Shown here piece by piece: positions 26,842 to 36,124 of a DNA stretch of 64,000 nucleotides (position 1 is its first letter; each line of letters opens with the position of its first letter). A model generated the notes under the pieces. The model was not told the origin of the DNA. It worked only from the letters and a program-made list of their open reading frames with translations, and made no database searches. Source of the DNA: Pseudoalteromonas sp. A601 (GTDB taxonomy: Bacteria > Pseudomonadota > Gammaproteobacteria > Enterobacterales > Alteromonadaceae). Made by a program: the position numbers and the translations under genes. The stretch covers positions 1 to 64,000 of the forward strand of contig NZ_MXQF01000002.1 of assembly GCF_002165575.1 (NCBI RefSeq). The letters are read 5' to 3'.

Positions 26842-27030
26842 ATGGATAGCCTAGACGATATTTTAGAAATATTAGAAGGTCCTAGTACAACAAAAAAGAC
26901 CTCTCAGAAGAATAAAAAGAGAAAGTGGCGCGAAATCGAAGCTTTAAAAGATAAGCAACGTTTACGCAAAGAACTACAGGAGTTAGACTATTTTGCAGAC
27001 AACATTGCAATTGATGAGCTAGATTTTTAA
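26842..27030 (+). CDS. DUF3545-like small protein
   Basis: The 62-residue, highly charged protein has an acidic N terminus (MDSLDDILEILEG), a basic linker (TKKTSQKNKKRKW) and a coiled-coil-like segment KWREIEALKDKQRLRKELQELD (29-50), ending in an acidic tail. The KRKWREIEALKDKQRLRKEL block is what I recall of DUF3545 in Vibrio and Alteromonadales; the role is unknown. AGGAG stands 7 bases before the ATG. The gene stands alone between two terminators. Confidence 0.78.
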   Translation: MDSLDDILEILEGPSTTKKTSQKNKKRKWREIEALKDKQRLRKELQELDYFADNIAIDELDF

Positions 27031-27033
27031 CTT

Positions 27034-27075
27034 AAAAAAATAGGCCGCATGCTTCACAGCTAACGGCCTTTTTTA
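27034..27075 (+). terminator. Bidirectional terminator between the DUF3545-like gene and ung
   Basis: The arms AGGCCG (27042-27047) and CGGCCT (27064-27069) carry an A run on the left and a T run on the right, so they serve both convergent genes. The loop is long (16 bases). Confidence 0.75.
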
Positions 27076-27079
27076 ATTC

Positions 27080-27742
27080 TTACACTTGCCAATTTATAGC
27101 GGCTTTGCCTTGCTGCTGGAGTATCTCATTGGCTTTAGAAAAGTGCTGACAGCCAAAAAAGCCTCGATGCGCTGAAAGCGGTGATGGGTGAGGGCCGTTT
27201 AACACAAAGTGCTTGGTAGCATCTATGCCTTTGCCTTTCTTTTGCGCATGCGCACCCCACAAAATAAACACCACGCCAGTTGTGTGCTCATTAATATGAT
27301 TAATCACGTTATCAGTAAATTGCTCCCAACCTAAATGCTTATGTGAGTGCGCTTGTCCTTGCTCCACGGTCAGTACGGTATTTAGTAAAAATACGCCCTG
27401 CTCAGCCCAGTTTTGCAAGTGACCATGTTGCGGTACCGCAAACCCTGCAATATCAGTGGCGAGCTCTTTATAAATATTTTTCAGTGATGGCGGCAATTTA
27501 GTAACTTCTGGCAGTACTGAAAAACACAAACCATGAGCTTGTCCCTCACCGTGGTAAGGATCTTGCCCTAAAATAACCACTTTAATATCGTCAAGCTCCG
27601 TTGCTTCAAAGGCACTAAAAACCTGCGACTCTGGTGGGTAAACTGCAACCCCTTCACTGCGCCTTTGAGCAACATAAGCAAGCGTGTCTTGCATATAAGG
27701 TTTGGCGCATTCGGTTTGTAAAAATGTTTGCCACTGACTCAT
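27080..27742 (-). CDS. ung: Uracil-DNA glycosylase
   Basis: The 220-residue family 1 UDG removes uracil from DNA. Catalytic water-activating D61 is in [13 protein letters not shown] (59-69), and [10 protein letters not shown] near 184 is the minor-groove loop with the second catalytic histidine. Its ATG overlaps the btuF stop (ATGA, 27739-27742), so it is the last gene of the B12 operon and probably translated by coupling; there is no separate Shine-Dalgarno of note. Confidence 0.97.
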   Translation of the reverse strand: MSQWQTFLQTECAKPYMQDTLAYVAQRRSEGVAVYPPESQVFSAFEATELDDIKVVILGQDPYHGEGQAHGLCFSVLPEVTKLPPSLKNIYKELATDIAGFAVPQHGHLQNWAEQGVFLLNTVLTVEQGQAHSHKHLGWEQFTDNVINHINEHTTGVVFILWGAHAQKKGKGIDATKHFVLNGPHPSPLSAHRGFFGCQHFSKANEILQQQGKAAINWQV

Positions 27743-28596
27743 TGTACATCCTTTAAAACAGCTCTTGATTGATCGATTTTATTACACATATCATCTAGCC
27801 CATCAAGCATCCGGGTGGTGAACCTGTGTAGTAAGTCGGCATTAATTTGAATAAACTGATTGTGTTTCACTGCAGGAACTTCGGGCCATTGTTGCCAATC
27901 GATAACTGGCTGTTTGTTTTTTGATTTCTCTTCTGGAAGAATAATCACCTCTGGTTTTGCAACGATCACGTTTTCAATACTTACAAGCGGATAGTCGGTG
28001 CGGCTATTGGCAAACACGTTGCTGCCATGGCAAATCTCAATAAGTTGATTAATCCAAGTATTTTTACTCACCGTCATCATCGGTTCTGGCCATAATTGAT
28101 AAAACACAGCAACACTGGCTTTGCCCTGCTGTTTGGCTTTAATAGTGTCTAATTTTTGCTGAAATTCAGTCGCAGCATGCTTTGCCGCGTCCTCGCGGCC
28201 AGTTAATTTTCCTAGTCGTAGCAACTCATTAGGCACTTTTTCAACTTCATTGGCTTCACTGTATAAAACACTGATTCCCATACGCTCTATTTGTGCTAAC
28301 TCATCAGCATGACTACTGCTATTCCATGCAAGTACCAAGTCAGGTTGAAGTGCTAACAGCTTTTCAGTTTGAATACCTTGGTGACCCCCTAAACGTGGGA
28401 TTTTATTCGCCGCCTTTGGAAAATCAGCGTACTCAACTGTTCCCACAATTTGCTCGCCAGCGCCAATGGTATAAAGGTTTTCAACAATATGCGGAGCAAG
28501 CGCTACAATTCTCAGTTGTTGTTTATTAGTGCTAGCCTGTAGATTAGCACTGCCCAAGGCGAAACAAACAAATAATGCGAATCTTAACACCACCAT
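27739..28596 (-). CDS. btuF: Cobalamin ABC transporter substrate-binding protein
   Basis: The 285-residue periplasmic binding protein of the class III (BtuF/FhuD) fold has a signal peptide (1-21) and two lobes joined by a long helix. [23 protein letters not shown] and [19 protein letters not shown] are typical of corrinoid binding proteins. It delivers B12 to BtuCD, encoded at the front of the same operon. It overlaps cobO by 1 base (TAATG) and ung by 4. Confidence 0.9.
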   Translation of the reverse strand: MVVLRFALFVCFALGSANLQASTNKQQLRIVALAPHIVENLYTIGAGEQIVGTVEYADFPKAANKIPRLGGHQGIQTEKLLALQPDLVLAWNSSSHADELAQIERMGISVLYSEANEVEKVPNELLRLGKLTGREDAAKHAATEFQQKLDTIKAKQQGKASVAVFYQLWPEPMMTVSKNTWINQLIEICHGSNVFANSRTDYPLVSIENVIVAKPEVIILPEEKSKNKQPVIDWQQWPEVPAVKHNQFIQINADLLHRFTTRMLDGLDDMCNKIDQSRAVLKDVQ

Positions 28597-29195
28597 TAGT
28601 AATCAAACCCTATTTGCGCTTTTACACCCGCATCAAATGCGTGTTTTACATTACGTACTTCGCTTACTGTGTCTGCAAGGTCTGTTAACTTACGGTGCGC
28701 ACCACGCCCTGTAACAATCACTGACTGCATCGGCGGACGATTAGCAATCACCTCTAGCGCTTCTTCTAAATCAATGTAGCCATAAGTGATCATGTAAGTT
28801 ATTTCATCAAGTAATACTAGGTTGATTGATTCGTCATTTAACATACGCTTTGCCTCTTGCCATGTAGCTTGCGCGGCGGCGGTATCTGATTCTTTATTTT
28901 GTGTTTCCCACGTGAAACCGGTGTTCATAATGGCAAACTCAACGCCCGCACCTTGTAATAAGTTACGCTCACCACACGGCCATGTGCCTTTTATAAATTG
29001 GCACACAGCGGCCTTCATACCATGGCCGACACAGCGAGTTACTGTGCCAAACCCTGATGTAGATTTACCTTTACCGTTGCCAGTGATCACTTGGAAAATG
29101 CCCTTTTCTGTTTGTGCCGCAGCAATGCGCTCATCCACTTTGTCTTTTACTTTTTGTTGCCGTTGTTGGTGTTTGTCGTTATTTGTGTCGCTCAT
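28596..29195 (-). CDS. cobO: Cob(I)yrinic acid a,c-diamide adenosyltransferase
   Basis: The 199-residue CobO/BtuR/CobA-type ATP:corrinoid adenosyltransferase attaches the upper adenosyl ligand. The P-loop is GNGKGKST near residue 38 and RGAHRKL occurs near 165. The ATG is preceded by GGAG at 6 bases. It follows cobQ by 11 bases and overlaps btuF by 1 base. Confidence 0.95.
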   Translation of the reverse strand: MSDTNNDKHQQRQQKVKDKVDERIAAAQTEKGIFQVITGNGKGKSTSGFGTVTRCVGHGMKAAVCQFIKGTWPCGERNLLQGAGVEFAIMNTGFTWETQNKESDTAAAQATWQEAKRMLNDESINLVLLDEITYMITYGYIDLEEALEVIANRPPMQSVIVTGRGAHRKLTDLADTVSEVRNVKHAFDAGVKAQIGFDY

Positions 29196-29206
29196 CTGCT
29201 TGCTCC

Positions 29207-30685
29207 TTACCAGTTTTGGTAAATTTTAGTAATTTGTGGAATATCTAAATGCTGTTTACACATCTGGGCTAAACGCGTGAGTTGCTGTTCGCGATGTGTG
29301 TTTATATCTATATGCTGTTCAATACAGCTATTTGGTAACACCCAATCAAGTATCAGTTGGCTTGCTGCACTGCTATCAAACAAGCCATGTAAGTAAGTGC
29401 CTGCTATGCAGTTATCATCAGATATAAAACCATCATGAGTCACATTTTGTGGATGTGTGGTAAATTTTAGCAATGGTTGTTCAAGTGTAGGACCGTGACT
29501 TTGGCCTGCGTGAATTTCATACCCCACCATCTGAGCTTCACCGCCATTTAAATGCAAAATAGCCGATGCTTGCGTCAGTACTTTTTCAACCCCTAATTGA
29601 GTTGTAAAATCACCAAGTCCTAATCCTTTACAATGCTGAGCGCTTGACTCAACCCCCGCAGGGTCGTAAATATCGGTGCCTAACATTTGTAAGCCGCCGC
29701 AAATGCCGAGCACTTTACCGCCATAGCGAAGGTGGCGCTTAATTTGCTCCTCCCAGCCTTCATTTTTTAAAAAGGTTAAATCACTGATCACATTTTTACT
29801 GCCTGGGATAATAATTAGATCAACATTGGGAATAGACTGTGTGTGACGCACGTAGTTTATATCTATTTGTGGGTTTAACCGCAGCGCATCAAAGTCGGTA
29901 TGATTACTAATGTGTGGTAAGAGTAAAACAGCTATTTTTATTTTCGCTTGGTTTACCTTATTATCAATAGCAACGGCGTCTTCTGCATCTAAGGTGAGAT
30001 CATGCAGGTAAGGTAATACACCAAGTACAGGTTTGCCCGTGTACTCTTCGAGCCAATCAAGGCCACCTTGTAACAGTGCAATATCGCCACGAAAACGATT
30101 GATCACAAAACCTTTTACTCGCGCTTGCTCTGACTCGCTTAGCAATGCCAAGGTGCCCACTAAATGCGCAAATACCCCGCCTTTATCAATATCGGCAATA
30201 ATAATGACAGGGCAATCCACCGCTTCAGCGTAACCCATATTGGCAATATCGCCGGCACGCAGGTTAATTTCTGCGGGGCTACCGGCCCCTTCTACAACCA
30301 ATAGCTCAAATTCTTTACTTAATCTTTCTTGTGAGGTGAGCACAGCATCCATCGCGACTTTTTTATAGTCGTGGTAAGCACCCGCTTCCATATTGCTAAT
30401 CGCTTTGCCATGAATGATCACTTGAGCGCCAGTATCACTATTAGGTTTGAGTAATACGGGATTAAAATCTATTCTTGGGGCAACCTTTGCTGCAATTGCT
30501 TGTAACGCCTGAGCACGGCCTATTTCACCGCCATCTTGTGTTACTGCGCTATTAAGTGCCATATTTTGTGGCTTAAAGGGAGCGACTTTAATACCTTGCT
30601 CTGCAAACACTCGGCACAAAGCTGCAACCAATGTACTTTTACCGGCATCTGATGTGGTGCCTTGGATCATTATTGTTTTCATCAT
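29207..30685 (-). CDS. cobQ: Cobyric acid synthase (glutamine-dependent)
   Basis: The 492-residue amidotransferase (CobQ/CbiP) amidates four side chains of adenosylcobyrinic acid diamide. The N-terminal dethiobiotin-synthetase-like ATPase has [10 protein letters not shown] (9-18); the C-terminal class I glutaminase has its cysteine in [11 protein letters not shown] near 335 and a histidine in GTYLHGLF near 433. The start ATG at 30683-30685 overlaps the cobU stop (ATGA). Confidence 0.95.
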   Translation of the reverse strand: MMKTIMIQGTTSDAGKSTLVAALCRVFAEQGIKVAPFKPQNMALNSAVTQDGGEIGRAQALQAIAAKVAPRIDFNPVLLKPNSDTGAQVIIHGKAISNMEAGAYHDYKKVAMDAVLTSQERLSKEFELLVVEGAGSPAEINLRAGDIANMGYAEAVDCPVIIIADIDKGGVFAHLVGTLALLSESEQARVKGFVINRFRGDIALLQGGLDWLEEYTGKPVLGVLPYLHDLTLDAEDAVAIDNKVNQAKIKIAVLLLPHISNHTDFDALRLNPQIDINYVRHTQSIPNVDLIIIPGSKNVISDLTFLKNEGWEEQIKRHLRYGGKVLGICGGLQMLGTDIYDPAGVESSAQHCKGLGLGDFTTQLGVEKVLTQASAILHLNGGEAQMVGYEIHAGQSHGPTLEQPLLKFTTHPQNVTHDGFISDDNCIAGTYLHGLFDSSAASQLILDWVLPNSCIEQHIDINTHREQQLTRLAQMCKQHLDIPQITKIYQNW

Positions 30686-31206
30686 TCACTACTTTTTAAA
30701 GTGAGCGGCAAGCCTGCCATTATAAATTCAACCCGAGCAACCTCTGCGGCAATTGCTTGATGTAGCCAGCCTGACTCATCAACAAAGTCACGGCTTAATT
30801 GCCCAAGCGGCACAATCCCGTGTCCGACTTCGTTACTGACAAAAATAACCTGTCCAGGGAGCTTACTCAGCGCTTCAAGCAATGCCTGTTTTTGCTGCGC
30901 CCAGCAGTTATTATCTTGGCATAAACAATTACTAAGCCACAGCGTAAGGCAATCAACTAAAATGCAGTTACCAGCTTTGCTATGGGCAAGTAAGGTATTT
31001 GCAAGCGTTATTGGCTCTTCAATTAGCTGCCAATGTGCTGGGCGCTGCTGTTGATGACGATAAATACGTGCTTGCATTTCATCATCATGGCCTTGTGCGG
31101 TAGCGATGTATATTACGGGTTTTTCAGTGCTTGTTGCTAATTGCTCTGCAAAGCGGCTTTTACCACTACGGGCACCACCGAGAATTAAAGTATGTTGAGG
31201 TTTCAT
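30682..31206 (-). CDS. cobU: Adenosylcobinamide kinase / adenosylcobinamide-phosphate guanylyltransferase
   Basis: The 174-residue bifunctional CobU/CobP phosphorylates and guanylylates adenosylcobinamide in nucleotide-loop assembly. The P-loop is [12 protein letters not shown] (9-20), the guanylylated histidine is probably in [10 protein letters not shown] near 51 and [10 protein letters not shown] is near 85. It overlaps cobS and cobQ by 4 bases each. Confidence 0.95.
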   Translation of the reverse strand: MKPQHTLILGGARSGKSRFAEQLATSTEKPVIYIATAQGHDDEMQARIYRHQQQRPAHWQLIEEPITLANTLLAHSKAGNCILVDCLTLWLSNCLCQDNNCWAQQKQALLEALSKLPGQVIFVSNEVGHGIVPLGQLSRDFVDESGWLHQAIAAEVARVEFIMAGLPLTLKSSE

Positions 31207-32012
31207 TGTGCGCTACTCGTCATTATAACGATGAGAGTTATATAAATACTCACCTCACTAAGTTGCTGCGCTGCCCCTAAACAATCACCGGTATAACCGC
31301 CTAATTGGCGTTTAAACCAATGCATAACCATCAAACGTACGAATACTAAAGTCAGGGTTATTATTACTAATGCTTGCCAAGTAACAAGCTGGAAAATCAA
31401 CGTAGCGGCAAATAAAAAAGCAGCTGTTAATAATAAAGTGACTAATCCGGTTTTAGATAAGTGCATAGCCAGTGGCTTTACTTTTGCGCTGGCACCTTCG
31501 CTCACATAATCCATACTAAAAATGATACTAGTCGCAACAACGCGGCTTAAGCATTGCCCAGCAATGATAGCAAATAACAACACACCGTTATCTTCACTTA
31601 ATATCACCAAACTTTGATACTTCAGCATTAATATAATGATAAGTGCTGCAGCGCCGTATGTGCCTAAACGGCTATCTTTCATAATATTGAGCTTTTGTGA
31701 TACCTGCCAGCCACCACCAAAGCCATCCCAGACATCGGCCCAGCCATCTTCATGAAAAGCACCAGTCATTAGTAGGCTCAGCGCCATCACTAACAGCACA
31801 CATATTGAAACAGGTAATATAAATTGCAGGCAGTAAAACACCAAAGCATGGGCTAAACCAAGTCCTAATCCTACTAACGCAAAGTAGCGACTGGCTTGAT
31901 TTAAGTGTTCGCCCGTCACCTCAAAACGAAGCTTTACCGGAATGCGGGTTAAAAAACTAACCGCTAATTGTAGCAACTGCCATTGCGTGATGCTTGCTTG
32001 CGCTTGTGTCAT
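31203..32012 (-). CDS. cobS: Adenosylcobinamide-GDP ribazoletransferase (cobalamin synthase)
   Basis: The 269-residue multi-pass membrane enzyme joins adenosylcobinamide-GDP with alpha-ribazole (phosphate), the last assembly step. The motif GAFHEDGWADVWDGFGGG (about 85-102) carries the acidic residues of the active site. I start at the ATG at 32010-32012; a GTG at 32015 directly before it is possible. It overlaps cobU by 4 bases. Confidence 0.94.
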   Translation of the reverse strand: MTQAQASITQWQLLQLAVSFLTRIPVKLRFEVTGEHLNQASRYFALVGLGLGLAHALVFYCLQFILPVSICVLLVMALSLLMTGAFHEDGWADVWDGFGGGWQVSQKLNIMKDSRLGTYGAAALIIILMLKYQSLVILSEDNGVLLFAIIAGQCLSRVVATSIIFSMDYVSEGASAKVKPLAMHLSKTGLVTLLLTAAFLFAATLIFQLVTWQALVIITLTLVFVRLMVMHWFKRQLGGYTGDCLGAAQQLSEVSIYITLIVIMTSSAQ

Positions 32013-32015
32013 CAC

Positions 32016-33080
32016 TTACACCACATTATCAACTGCAGCGTCGGCAAAGCTTGCCATTTGATTATAAAAACCGAGCGCACTTTGTAGCAAAGGCAAACTT
32101 AATGCAGCGCCAGTCCCCTCCCCTAAGCGCAAATCTAATTGCAGTAATGGTTTAACCTCTAAGTGGGCGAGCATTTTACTATGGCCTTGCTCATTTGAAC
32201 TATGGGCAAAAATAAAATACGCTTTTACATTGGGGTTAATTGCAATCGCGACTAAAGCTGCAGCGGTACAAATAAAGCCATCAACCAGTACTACCATTTG
32301 TTGCTCAGCAGCGCTGAGCATGGCACCCACAATATGCACAATTTCGAAGCCACCAAGTGCTGCAAGCAAGGAGATAGGATCATCTAGTTGAGTTTTATGT
32401 AAGATCAGTGCTTGCTCTACAACTTTTACTTTACGCGCAACCACCCCATCACTTACGCCAGTACCTTTGCCCACACATTCACTGGCAGGGAGTTTAAGCA
32501 TTGCCGCCATAATAGCGGCTGCACTGGTGGTATTACCTATGCCCATTTCACCCAAGGCTAGAGTATTACAGCCACTACTTTTAAGCGCTAATACAAGTTG
32601 TTTAGCATTATTAAACCCTTGTTGTACCTGCTCGGTACTCATAGCCGTGTGTTGATTAAGCGGCTCGGTGATATCCCCTAAACGACAATCACGAATGTCC
32701 GTGCTGGGTACTTTCGTTAAAATACCGCAATCGGCTATTTCAAGCTGCCAGCCTAGCTGATTGCAAAACACATTAATTGCCGCGCCGCCAGCAGCAAAAT
32801 TAGCAACCATTTGCGCGGTAACGTCGCTGGGGGCAATTGATACTCCTTGCGCTGCAACACCATGATCGCCAGCAAACACGATTAATGTAGGCTGTTTTAT
32901 AGCTGGCTGAAAATCTAAAAATGCACTCTGTATATCAATATCTTGACTAAAAATACTCACCAATTGCTGTGCCAGTGGTTCAAGTAGCCCCAGTGCTCCA
33001 AGCGGTTTAGTTTTGTGATTAATTTTATCACTGATCAGCGTATCAAATTGCCTGTTAAGGGGTTTAATAGAATACATCAT
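32016..33080 (-). CDS. cobT: Nicotinate-nucleotide--dimethylbenzimidazole phosphoribosyltransferase
   Basis: The 354-residue enzyme activates the lower ligand base DMB to alpha-ribazole phosphate. GEMGIGNTTSAAA (near 177) and the catalytic glutamate in RLGEGTGAAL (near 317) are visible. Its ATG overlaps the btuC stop by 4 bases. Confidence 0.95.
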   Translation of the reverse strand: MMYSIKPLNRQFDTLISDKINHKTKPLGALGLLEPLAQQLVSIFSQDIDIQSAFLDFQPAIKQPTLIVFAGDHGVAAQGVSIAPSDVTAQMVANFAAGGAAINVFCNQLGWQLEIADCGILTKVPSTDIRDCRLGDITEPLNQHTAMSTEQVQQGFNNAKQLVLALKSSGCNTLALGEMGIGNTTSAAAIMAAMLKLPASECVGKGTGVSDGVVARKVKVVEQALILHKTQLDDPISLLAALGGFEIVHIVGAMLSAAEQQMVVLVDGFICTAAALVAIAINPNVKAYFIFAHSSNEQGHSKMLAHLEVKPLLQLDLRLGEGTGAALSLPLLQSALGFYNQMASFADAAVDNVV

Positions 33081-34087
33081 TGATACACCTTTTTACGAAA
33101 ACACAGCAAAGATAAAAAGAATACACTACCAATGGCCGAGGTGATCACCCCGATTGGTAGCTCTTGGTTACTCATCACAATACGCGAGAGCACATCCACC
33201 CATACCATAAATGTACCACCAACGAGTGCTGTCATCGCAAGCCCTGTTAAGGTTCCTTGGGATACGAAAAAACGCACTATATGAGGTATCATCAGGCCCA
33301 CAAAGCCAATCCCCCCACATAACGCCACCAAGAGCGCCGTTATTAACGAACTTAACACTAACATTAGCAAGCGAAAGCGTTGCACAGGAATACCTAAGGT
33401 CGTGGCACTTTCATCACCCAATAACATGGCATTGAGTTGACGCCTAAAACTCATTAATAAAATAATACAACTGAAGATAACTAAAGCGGGTAGCCAAAGT
33501 GCTTGCCACTGCGCTCTTGCAAAGCTGCCTAAGGTCCAAAATAAAATCGCGGTGATTGCTTGAGGGTCGCTAAAATAAAGTAGTAAGCTGGTAAATGCGC
33601 TGAATAAAAACGACAATGCAACCCCTGCTAATAGCATTGTTTCAACCTGAGCAGACGATCTACGCCCTGCAATAAATACCAATAAGCACATGGTCAGCAT
33701 ACTACCCACAAAGGCGGCCAGCGACATTGAAAACCCAGCACTGATACCGGTAAAAGTAATAAAACACACCACACCAAATGAAGCCCCAGATGAAATACCA
33801 AATAAATAAGGGTCAGCTAATGGATTACGGGTCACGGTTTGTAAAATCAGCCCTGCAATGGCTAACCCTGAGCCTGCTAAGAACGCCAACAATGTACGTG
33901 GCAAACGTAGTTGCCAAATTATTCGCTCAATAAACGAATCACTACCTTGGCCAAACCACTGTCCAATTACACTGTAGTAAACATCAACAAACTTACTGGG
34001 GGCAGCACCAAAGCTCAATGCTGCAAAAATGCTCAGCACACTTAATACCATGGTTAGCGGCAGTAATAGGTTATTTTTCAGTTGCAT
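33077..34087 (-). CDS. btuC: Cobalamin ABC transporter permease
   Basis: The 336-residue FecCD-family permease has about ten membrane helices and carries corrinoid across the inner membrane with BtuD and BtuF. FLAGSGLAIAGLILQTVTRNPLADPYLFGISSGA is the family signature region and GxIGFVGLMIPHIVR is the coupling region. I chose the ATG at 34085-34087 because AGGAG stands 7 bases before it; an in-frame ATG 8 codons upstream lacks a site. The start overlaps btuD by 17 bases. Confidence 0.93.
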   Translation of the reverse strand: MQLKNNLLLPLTMVLSVLSIFAALSFGAAPSKFVDVYYSVIGQWFGQGSDSFIERIIWQLRLPRTLLAFLAGSGLAIAGLILQTVTRNPLADPYLFGISSGASFGVVCFITFTGISAGFSMSLAAFVGSMLTMCLLVFIAGRRSSAQVETMLLAGVALSFLFSAFTSLLLYFSDPQAITAILFWTLGSFARAQWQALWLPALVIFSCIILLMSFRRQLNAMLLGDESATTLGIPVQRFRLLMLVLSSLITALLVALCGGIGFVGLMIPHIVRFFVSQGTLTGLAMTALVGGTFMVWVDVLSRIVMSNQELPIGVITSAIGSVFFLSLLCFRKKVYQ

Positions 34088-34892
34088 GAAGCGCTCCTGA
34101 TTGATAACCATAAAAATACGTTATATGTGGAATGGATTGCGCTTTACTTTGCGGGTGGCTAGATACTTGAGCGCACACGCCAAATACATCGCTTAGCATT
34201 TTCTCTGTTATAACCTGCTGCGGCGTGCCCGATGCAACAATTTCACCGTGATCGATTACCAATAGCTCATCACATAGGCTGGCTGCTAAATTTAAATCAT
34301 GAAACGATGCCAACACAGTTACCCCGAGTGATTTGGCTAATTCCATTAATTGAATTTGATATTTTACGTCAAGGTGGCTGGTAGGTTCATCCATAAACAA
34401 AAGCTGTGGCTTTTGCACTATGGCACGGGCAATTAAAGCACGCTGCTTTTCGCCACCTGAGAGCGAATCAAACGCTTGGTTTGTGTGCTCAATTAAGCCT
34501 ACTTGTTTTATCGCTTGGTGAATTAGCTGCTTATCACTTTGTGTGGTGCCACTAAAAAGACGTTTATGCGGGGTAAGCCCTAGGCTCACCACATCATACA
34601 AAGATAGATTAAATTGCGAAGGCGTTTCTTGCAAAACCACAGCAACTTGCTTGGCAAAATCATCAGCACTTAGTTGCCAAATATCATCTGAGCCAAGGAG
34701 CACTTGACCACATGTTGGTTTATTAAACCGATATAGACAACGCAATAAACTCGACTTACCCGCACCATTAGGCCCAAGCAAGCCAATAAACTGGCCTTGC
34801 TCAATGCTGATGTTTATTTTTTTTAGAATAGATGTATTAGCAACAGTCCACGATAAATCGTCGACGGTAAGAAGCGCTGTTGGTGTCTGCAA
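34071..34892 (-). CDS. btuD: Cobalamin ABC transporter ATP-binding protein
   Basis: The 273-residue ATPase has Walker A GPNGAGKSS (about 38-46), signature LSGGEKQR (about 145), Walker B LLFMDEPTSHLD (about 167) and the switch histidine in ASFHDLNLA. It energises BtuC. It is the first gene after the cobalamin riboswitch. The start is a TTG at 34890-34892; no ATG or GTG is near enough, and the ribosome-binding site is weak, which suits riboswitch control of initiation. Confidence 0.92.
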   Translation of the reverse strand: MQTPTALLTVDDLSWTVANTSILKKINISIEQGQFIGLLGPNGAGKSSLLRCLYRFNKPTCGQVLLGSDDIWQLSADDFAKQVAVVLQETPSQFNLSLYDVVSLGLTPHKRLFSGTTQSDKQLIHQAIKQVGLIEHTNQAFDSLSGGEKQRALIARAIVQKPQLLFMDEPTSHLDVKYQIQLMELAKSLGVTVLASFHDLNLAASLCDELLVIDHGEIVASGTPQQVITEKMLSDVFGVCAQVSSHPQSKAQSIPHITYFYGYQSGALHATEK

Positions 34893-34989
34893 TGTTTATC
34901 TCTGCTAGCACGCGAAAACCCAATGCAGTAAACACAAGCAAATGCTTATGAAAAAGATGAGTTTACCCGCTCAGTTATTTAAGTTGATT

Positions 34990-35088
34990 GTAACGTATTT
35001 AGTATCTGGCTTATCACTAATGTGGCTTACAGTTGCGGGAACAGCTGAGGACTTGCACCTCATTCCTAAATACCCCTCTATTATGAGC
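34990..35088 (-). promoter_or_regulatory. Cobalamin riboswitch
   Basis: On the minus strand the conserved core is plain: GAGGTGCAAGTCCTC, then TTCCCGCAACTGTAAGCC, then the B12-box-like AGCCAGATACT (about 35001-35012). The closing stem GTATTTAG / CTAAATAC pairs the two ends. Between core and btuD (34893-34990) the arms GTAAAC and GTTTAC, with an inner AAGC/GCTT hairpin, could be the expression platform; no T run is seen, so translational control is more likely. Adenosylcobalamin would repress btuDC-cobTSUQO-btuF(-ung). Confidence 0.92.
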
Positions 35089-35137
35089 AGGTGAGTTTAT
35101 ATTTCAATTAATATCTTTCTAGATGGCTAAAAACAGC

Positions 35138-35755
35138 TTAGAAAACAATTTTAGGCCAAGCTTCACCTTGTTCATCAATGTAAACATCAACACAAATAAG
35201 AGCAGCATAAGAGATTGAAAACACATTTTGGCTAATGAGCGACTCACGAGGGAGCTGACATACTATCGCTAACAGCTGTTTGATAACGCCAGCGTGGGTT
35301 ATGACCAAGTGGGGTCCTGTGTTCTGTGCGCTGATCATCATTAAAAATTGCTGCCACCACGTTTCAACTCGGCTATAAAACGCGTTCATGGATTCGCCAT
35401 TAGGGGGAGTGATTTGCCAAGGCTTTTGCCAAAAGTCTCCGATTGTCGGTGAGCTGCCTTGTTGCCAAAGTACTTCATAGCTTTGCCCATCCCAATCGCC
35501 AAAATCATACTCAGCGATTGCACTGTCTATATTGAGCGGGAGTTGTCGAGTATTGGCAAGCTGTTGAGCAAATAATTTACAACGTTTTAAAGGAGAACTG
35601 TTTATTGTAGTGATATCGTTCAGCCCTGCAACTGCATCTTCTAACTGCTGAACACCCTTTTTGCTCAACTCAAAGTCGCTACGCCCAGCTAATACATTTT
35701 GCTGCTCAAGCTCACCGTGACGTAAAAAATACACTTTAGTTGTAAATGGTTTCAT
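35138..35755 (-). CDS. cobC: Alpha-ribazole phosphatase-like histidine phosphatase
   Basis: The 205-residue member of the histidine (phosphoglycerate mutase-like) phosphatase family has the phosphorylated histidine in FLRHGE (11-16) and the second in THAGVIKQ near 160. Its place beside the B12 genes supports CobC, which dephosphorylates alpha-ribazole phosphate or adenosylcobalamin phosphate; sequence alone does not exclude another phosphatase role. It lies upstream of the riboswitch, so it is not under its control unless read-through occurs. Confidence 0.82.
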   Translation of the reverse strand: MKPFTTKVYFLRHGELEQQNVLAGRSDFELSKKGVQQLEDAVAGLNDITTINSSPLKRCKLFAQQLANTRQLPLNIDSAIAEYDFGDWDGQSYEVLWQQGSSPTIGDFWQKPWQITPPNGESMNAFYSRVETWWQQFLMMISAQNTGPHLVITHAGVIKQLLAIVCQLPRESLISQNVFSISYAALICVDVYIDEQGEAWPKIVF

Positions 35756-35775
35756 TAATTACCACTTTAAAGCCA

Positions 35776-35810
35776 CAAAAAAAGCGCCAATTTTAAACAA
35801 GGCGCTTTTT
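35776..35810 (-). terminator. Rho-independent terminator after nqrM
   Basis: The arms AAAGCGCC (35781-35788) and GGCGCTTT (35801-35808) with a 12-base loop carry an A run on one side and a T run on the other. On the minus strand it ends the nqr unit before cobC. Confidence 0.85.
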
Positions 35811-35827
35811 AATCTAGTTTATCGAGA

Positions 35828-36040
35828 TTATAAAATTTGGTTTTCTTTCCAAACTTGCTCTTTTTCCATGCGCTTTTTACGTTTGTCACATGGGTCATCA
35901 CAATCACAAGCTTTATCAATACCTACTGAGCCTAGACCACCACAGCTACTCGCCATAGATTTTTTCTGCATAATCATGCCAATGGCCATTGCTGCGACAA
36001 TTAAAATAAGTAAACCAAAAGTAAGAAGAAAAAGTGACAT
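35828..36040 (-). CDS. nqrM: Na+-NQR maturation protein NqrM
   Basis: The 70-residue protein (DUF539) has one membrane helix (about 4-24) followed by a cysteine motif: SCGGLGSVGIDKACDCDDPCDK (32-53) has the four family cysteines that help place the Fe centre in the NqrD/NqrE core. It is the last gene of the nqr-apbE cluster, as in Vibrio. Confidence 0.95.
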   Translation of the reverse strand: MSLFLLTFGLLILIVAAMAIGMIMQKKSMASSCGGLGSVGIDKACDCDDPCDKRKKRMEKEQVWKENQIL

Positions 36041-36073
36041 TGCTTAGCCCCTATTGTTCAGCAATTAAAAGGT

Positions 36074-36094
36074 GCTTGGCTAACGTAGCCAAGC
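36074..36094 (-). terminator. Hairpin between apbE and nqrM
   Basis: The arms GCTTGGCTA and TAGCCAAGC (9 perfect pairs, 3-base loop) are followed on the minus strand by CACCTTTTAA, a weak U tract. It probably attenuates read-through from apbE to nqrM or protects the 3' end. Confidence 0.55.
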
Positions 36095-36124
36095 TGAGTG
36101 TATTATAAACCGCTTTGTGCTCTG

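Noticed and set aside
27080..35755. Possible genomic island of B12 genes
   Set aside because: Codon use and composition look like the neighbours, with no integrase, repeat or tRNA boundary; it is better read as a normal operon.
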